A stretch of 8,415 nucleotides of DNA from Bacillota bacterium (GTDB lineage Bacteria > Bacillota > Clostridia > Lachnospirales > Lachnospiraceae), in contig JAEYSV010000033.1 of the NCBI GenBank assembly GCA_023434365.1, positions 1 to 8,415 of the forward strand, written 5' to 3'. Below, piece after piece: positions 6,446 to 8,415 of the stretch. Both the position numbers and the translations under genes were made by a program. Below the pieces are notes generated by a model. That model was given only the letters and a program-made list of their open reading frames with translations. It made no database searches and had not been told where the DNA came from. The first letter of the stretch is position 1, and each line of letters starts with the position of its first letter.

Positions 6446-6556
6446 TATGAACTAGATAAGTCTTTGGTTGATGCAAATAATCGAAACGTTTATCCTTTTC
6501 AATGTCACTTATGTAAAGAGAGGATAAAAGATAAGATAATTAGTTTAATCACATAA
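6446..6556 (+). pseudogene. Remnant of a small CxxC gene
   Basis: The 365 bases between the two cargo genes (6355-6719) hold one protein-like stretch. It is an open frame ending at TAA 6554-6556 that reads HYELDKSLVDANNRNV followed by YPFQCHLCKERIKDK. The CHLC knuckle looks like part of a zinc protein. The only well-placed start, ATG 6447 after AGAAAGGA (6433-6440), is one base out of frame and stops after two codons (MN). The gene therefore appears frameshifted or truncated. The open frame extends upstream to about 6373 without an ATG. The rest of the gap is AT-rich and holds promoter signals for the next gene. Confidence 0.35.
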
Positions 6557-6667
6557 ACTAACATTTAGCTGATAAGCGGAAAGGAAATATATATTAATTC
6601 GTTAATTCTTTAGGATAAATTAGGGAACGAAAAAAGTAATATAATAGTGAACATTGACAATTGAATA

Positions 6668-6696
6668 TTGATAGTTGGAAGATATTACTGTATAAT
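6668..6696 (+). promoter_or_regulatory. Sigma-A promoter of the metallopeptidase-like gene
   Basis: TTGATA (6668-6673) and TATAAT (6691-6696) are separated by exactly 17 bases. They lie 24 bases ahead of ATG 6720, which has GGAGG at 6707-6711. The -35 sits inside one arm of a 16-bp inverted repeat (6663-6678), and the imperfect repeats ATTGACAATTG (6653-6663) and ATTGATAGTTG (6667-6677) precede or overlap it. These could be operators. The gene therefore has a private promoter. Confidence 0.78.
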
Positions 6697-6719
6697 TTAA
6701 CATTATGGAGGAATATCTT

Positions 6720-7589
6720 ATGAAAAACGAGAACAATGATTATGATAAAATTATCGGGAAGGTATATGACGAATATAAAAGATTTCTAAATAATGTAGCC
6801 TTACCAGATATAACATATGTTTGGATTAATAGTGATGAGGGTATTTTTGCATATTTTGACGCGAAAGAGTTATATAATAAAACTTATAAATTATATCTCA
6901 ATAAAAACTTTTTTGAATTATATGATGAAAAATCTTACAAATCACATTTCTGTAAAGAACTTTATAAGATATCAGATAATAAAACTATCCCACAAATGTT
7001 ATATCATGAATTTACTCATTTAGCAGATTCTTTGAGCTTTAATAAGTATGATTTTGAAACTTTTGATAAACTAATGTTTACATACTCGGAGTACAATAGT
7101 TCTAGAATTGAACTAATGAAATCTTTAGATTTTAAGTCTGAGTTTGAAAAGGTTGGTATTGAATTATCAGATACAGTAACCTATTATTACAAAGAAATGT
7201 CAGTCAATGATTTCTTTACTAATAAAATCAATGAGTATAAAAACAATGTCGTTGTTTATGTTCATGAAAATAAGTACGAAATAGTTCGGCAACTTATGTA
7301 TATCCTGGGTTATATAAGCGTATCAGAATTGTTTGTGGATAAATTTATACCAATGCTTAATGAAGCAGCGTATATAAAAGAAGAAGCATTGAAAATATTT
7401 AATGCACTATATAAAAAGAACATAGAAGATATATTAGAAGCTAATGTTGCCCTAGAGGAGTATTTCTTAGATTTCCAAGCTAGAAAAAAGTGCAAAGAAA
7501 TATATGGAAACTTAATTTCGGATGATGATTTACAAACAATTACTAATAAAAACTATGATGAGGTTATAAAAAACATTATCAAAAAATAA
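6720..7589 (+). CDS. Orphan HExxH (HEFTH) metallopeptidase-like protein
   Basis: The product has 289 residues. ATG 6720 is chosen because GGAGG (6707-6711) lies eight bases upstream; the in-frame ATG 6705 overlaps that site. The zinc-protease signature is H96-E97-F98-T99-H100 within 'IPQMLYHEFTHLADSL'. A candidate third ligand is E124 in 'TYSEYNSSRIELM', the spacing seen in gluzincin-like proteins of phages and mobile elements. Residues 1-90 are Tyr/Asn/Lys-rich and mixed alpha/beta. Residues 140-289 are mostly helical and carry no recognised domain. There is no clear signal peptide or membrane helix, so it probably acts in the cytosol. The coding sequence is visibly more AT-rich than the genes before 5241 and has its own promoter and terminator, pointing to recently acquired cargo. 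The target is unknown. It may act in superinfection exclusion, defence or host modification. Confidence 0.72.
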   Translation: MKNENNDYDKIIGKVYDEYKRFLNNVALPDITYVWINSDEGIFAYFDAKELYNKTYKLYLNKNFFELYDEKSYKSHFCKELYKISDNKTIPQMLYHEFTHLADSLSFNKYDFETFDKLMFTYSEYNSSRIELMKSLDFKSEFEKVGIELSDTVTYYYKEMSVNDFFTNKINEYKNNVVVYVHENKYEIVRQLMYILGYISVSELFVDKFIPMLNEAAYIKEEALKIFNALYKKNIEDILEANVALEEYFLDFQARKKCKEIYGNLISDDDLQTITNKNYDEVIKNIIKK

Positions 7590-7590
7590 G

Positions 7591-7626
7591 ACTACCAACT
7601 ATCAATATTCGGTTGGTAGTTTTTTT
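7591..7626 (+). terminator. Intrinsic terminator of the metallopeptidase-like gene
   Basis: ACTACCAAC (7591-7599) pairs perfectly with GTTGGTAGT (7612-7620) around a 12-base loop, and a run of T follows to 7626. It begins two bases after the stop codon. The left arm and loop (7595-7610) are the exact reverse complement of 6663-6678 in the promoter region of the same gene. Confidence 0.92.
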
Positions 7627-7668
7627 ATTGATAATATATTTTTGTTAGGAAAATATAACATTTTGATG

Positions 7669-7690
7669 CTCCAGACACGAATGTCGGGAG
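7669..7690 (+). promoter_or_regulatory. Leader hairpin and ribosome binding sites before the RinA-like gene
   Basis: CTCC-A-GACA (7669-7677) pairs with TGTC-G-GGAG (7682-7690) across a CGAA loop, with one A/G mismatch. The 3' arm covers part of GGGAGGAG (7686-7693). A second site, GGAGGG (7703-7708), is eight bases before GTG 7717 and four before an out-of-frame ATG 7713. The arrangement could tune translation of the activator. Confidence 0.4.
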
Positions 7691-7716
7691 GAGAGAATCA
7701 ACGGAGGGCAATATGA

Positions 7717-8112
7717 GTGCCAAAAACAAAGATAAAAAATTTAAAGTTAAGCGATTATGGAATTAGTAAACATAAGTACCTGGAGCTAAAACTGTTTTGT
7801 ATGCAGTACCAAGAGAAGAAAGCAGAGCTAGATGCAATAAGAGGATTAAATGCAAGTGCAAGTGATGGACAACCAAGGTCGAGTAATATATCTGACACTA
7901 CAGCAGATAAAGCGATAAAAGCAGCAAGATTGTCAGCAGATGTAAACCTAATTGAAGAAACAGCAGAGCAGGCCAACAAAGCAATTAAGAAGTATTTAAT
8001 CAAAAGTGTTACAGAAGGAATAGCCTGGGAATATCTTGGTGTACCAATGAGCAAGTTCCGGTTTTACGATTACAGAAGATACTTTTATTATCTTTTAGCT
8101 CAAAAAAGATAG
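7717..8112 (+). CDS. RinA/ArpU-family-like phage late-gene regulator
   Basis: The product has 131 residues from GTG 7717, eight bases after GGAGGG. It is basic at the N-terminus (KTKIKNLKLSDYGISKHKY), followed by 'ELKLFCMQYQEKKAEL' and a polar, Ser/Ala-rich middle. The C-terminus carries 'YLGVPMSKFRFYDYRRYFYYLLAQKR' (about 106-131), the helix-turn-helix-like end typical of ArpU/RinA-type transcriptional activators of Firmicute phages (pattern 'VP...F...RR.F...L..KR'). Such proteins switch on the packaging and structural operon. ATG 7713 overlaps the start but yields only 17 residues (MSAKNKDKKFKVKRLWN), so GTG is preferred. A one-base frameshift near the start cannot be excluded, because both frames give basic, lysine-rich ends. 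A candidate target promoter lies immediately downstream. Confidence 0.75.
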   Translation: MPKTKIKNLKLSDYGISKHKYLELKLFCMQYQEKKAELDAIRGLNASASDGQPRSSNISDTTADKAIKAARLSADVNLIEETAEQANKAIKKYLIKSVTEGIAWEYLGVPMSKFRFYDYRRYFYYLLAQKR

Positions 8113-8140
8113 GAATAGTAAAAAGGGGCAACACAGGGCA

Positions 8141-8176
8141 CCTACTTTTGTGATATAAAGATAGTGTGAAAGTAGG
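8141..8176 (+). promoter_or_regulatory. Candidate late promoter: extended -10 framed by an inverted repeat
   Basis: CCTACTTT (8141-8148) and AAAGTAGG (8169-8176) are perfect 8-bp inverted repeats separated by 20 bases. Between them lies TG-A-TATAAA (8151-8159), an extended -10 element, with no good -35. A promoter with a poor -35 and a dyad operator directly downstream of a RinA/ArpU-like gene fits an activator-dependent late promoter. The alternative is an RNA hairpin at the end of the activator transcript. Confidence 0.5.
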
Positions 8177-8184
8177 ATAAAGGC

Positions 8185-8214
8185 AACAGGACCACATAAA
8201 AGCGTGGTCCTGTT
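8185..8214. terminator. Strong hairpin, probably a bidirectional terminator
   Basis: AACAGGACCAC (8185-8195) pairs perfectly with GTGGTCCTGTT (8204-8214) around ATAAAAGC, an 11-bp stem. It is followed by TGCATTTG on the plus strand and GCCTTTATCC on the minus strand, so the U-tracts are weak both ways. It separates the rightward activator gene from the leftward XRE gene, a usual place for a shared terminator. Confidence 0.65.
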
Positions 8215-8239
8215 TGCATTTGGGAATCAAAGATATCCA

Positions 8240-8415
8240 TTATCTACATAATTCATCAAGTGTAACATTGAGGGCATCTGCAAGTTTTATAGCAGTATCT
8301 ATCTTACAGTTGTCACTCTTTTCAATATCCTGGATCGTGCGCCTTGGCACTCCACTCAATTCCACTAATTGAGGAATTGAAAGATTTTTATTTTGCCTTA
8401 TTTCTTTTAGCTTCA
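8240..8415 (-). CDS. XRE/Cro-CI-type helix-turn-helix repressor (start cut by window edge)
   Basis: Leftward frame ending at TAA 8242-8240. Fifty-seven residues are visible, beginning KLKEIRQNKNLSIPQLVEL. The edge bases read TG, so the ATG is probably cut by a single base and the complete protein would be 58 residues (MKLKEIRQ...). This is a minimal HTH_3 domain: 'LSIPQLVELSGVPRRTIQDIEKS' holds helices 2 and 3, and the end 'AIKLADALNVTLDELCR' is typical of the family. It binds operator DNA, usually as a dimer. Free-standing single-domain XRE proteins like this can be phage repressors or antitoxin-like regulators. No partner gene is visible here. The hairpin at 8185-8214 lies just after its stop. 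Confidence 0.88.
   Translation of the reverse strand, partial: KLKEIRQNKNLSIPQLVELSGVPRRTIQDIEKSDNCKIDTAIKLADALNVTLDELCR

Noticed and set aside
5292..6566. 11-bp direct repeat AACTAACATTT (5292-5302 and 6556-6566), apparently flanking the DUF4145 gene
   Set aside because: Repeats of this length are expected several times by chance in AT-rich DNA of this size, and no other insertion signs accompany it.
6654..6696. TTGACA at 6654-6659 as the -35 for TATAAT 6691
   Set aside because: The spacing is 31 bases; TTGATA at 6668 gives the ideal 17.
6705..6719. ATG start five residues upstream in the metallopeptidase-like gene
   Set aside because: It overlaps the GGAGG that serves ATG 6720.
7755..8054. 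99-residue leftward frame opposite the RinA-like gene
   Set aside because: It has no ribosome binding site and a composition dictated by the opposite strand; the rightward frame has the recognisable C-terminal motif.
1..8415. CRISPR array, tRNA, rRNA, transposase or integrase
   Set aside because: I saw no regularly spaced repeats, cloverleaf-like sequences, or DDE, serine or tyrosine recombinase motifs on either strand.

Overview
The window reads as part of the early/accessory region of a temperate phage, prophage or related integrative element from a low-GC Firmicute, most likely a Clostridia/Lachnospiraceae-type host. This is inferred from AT-rich, AGA/AAA-heavy codon use, strong AGGAGG-type ribosome binding sites, densely packed small genes, a PcfK/PcfJ-like pair and a RinA/ArpU-like late regulator. 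No database search was possible, so family names rest on recognised motifs.

Region 1 (1-5241) is a rightward gene train. It runs: PcfK/AcrIIA9-like protein (cut by the left edge), a DUF7666-like phage protein, a large PcfJ-like protein with a zinc knuckle, a small HNH-type protein, a ParB-like HTH protein preceded by a leader hairpin, and three small overlapping genes (a 46-aa helical peptide, a zinc ribbon and a 79-aa basic protein). Most starts are translationally coupled or follow a strong Shine-Dalgarno site. The ParB-like gene carries a perfect 18-bp palindrome.

Region 2 (5242-7660) looks like a cargo or hypervariable segment. It holds eroded small coding fragments and a 69-aa rightward ORF. 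A leftward DUF4145 zinc-finger protein follows, and its terminator lies inside the 69-aa ORF. The last gene is a very AT-rich one encoding an orphan HEFTH metallopeptidase-like protein, with its own sigma-A-type promoter and intrinsic terminator. A perfect 16-bp inverted repeat links that promoter and that terminator. DUF4145/HEPN-like and stand-alone protease genes with private expression signals are typical of phage 'morons' and anti-phage cargo, so this is the best place to look for an undescribed system.

Region 3 (7660-8415) resumes a phage regulatory layout. A GTG-started RinA/ArpU-like activator is followed by an extended -10 promoter framed by an 8-bp inverted repeat (a candidate activator-controlled late promoter), then an 11-bp-stem hairpin. 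A leftward small XRE-type repressor is cut at its start codon by the right edge. No tRNA, rRNA, CRISPR array, transposase, integrase or structural gene was seen.
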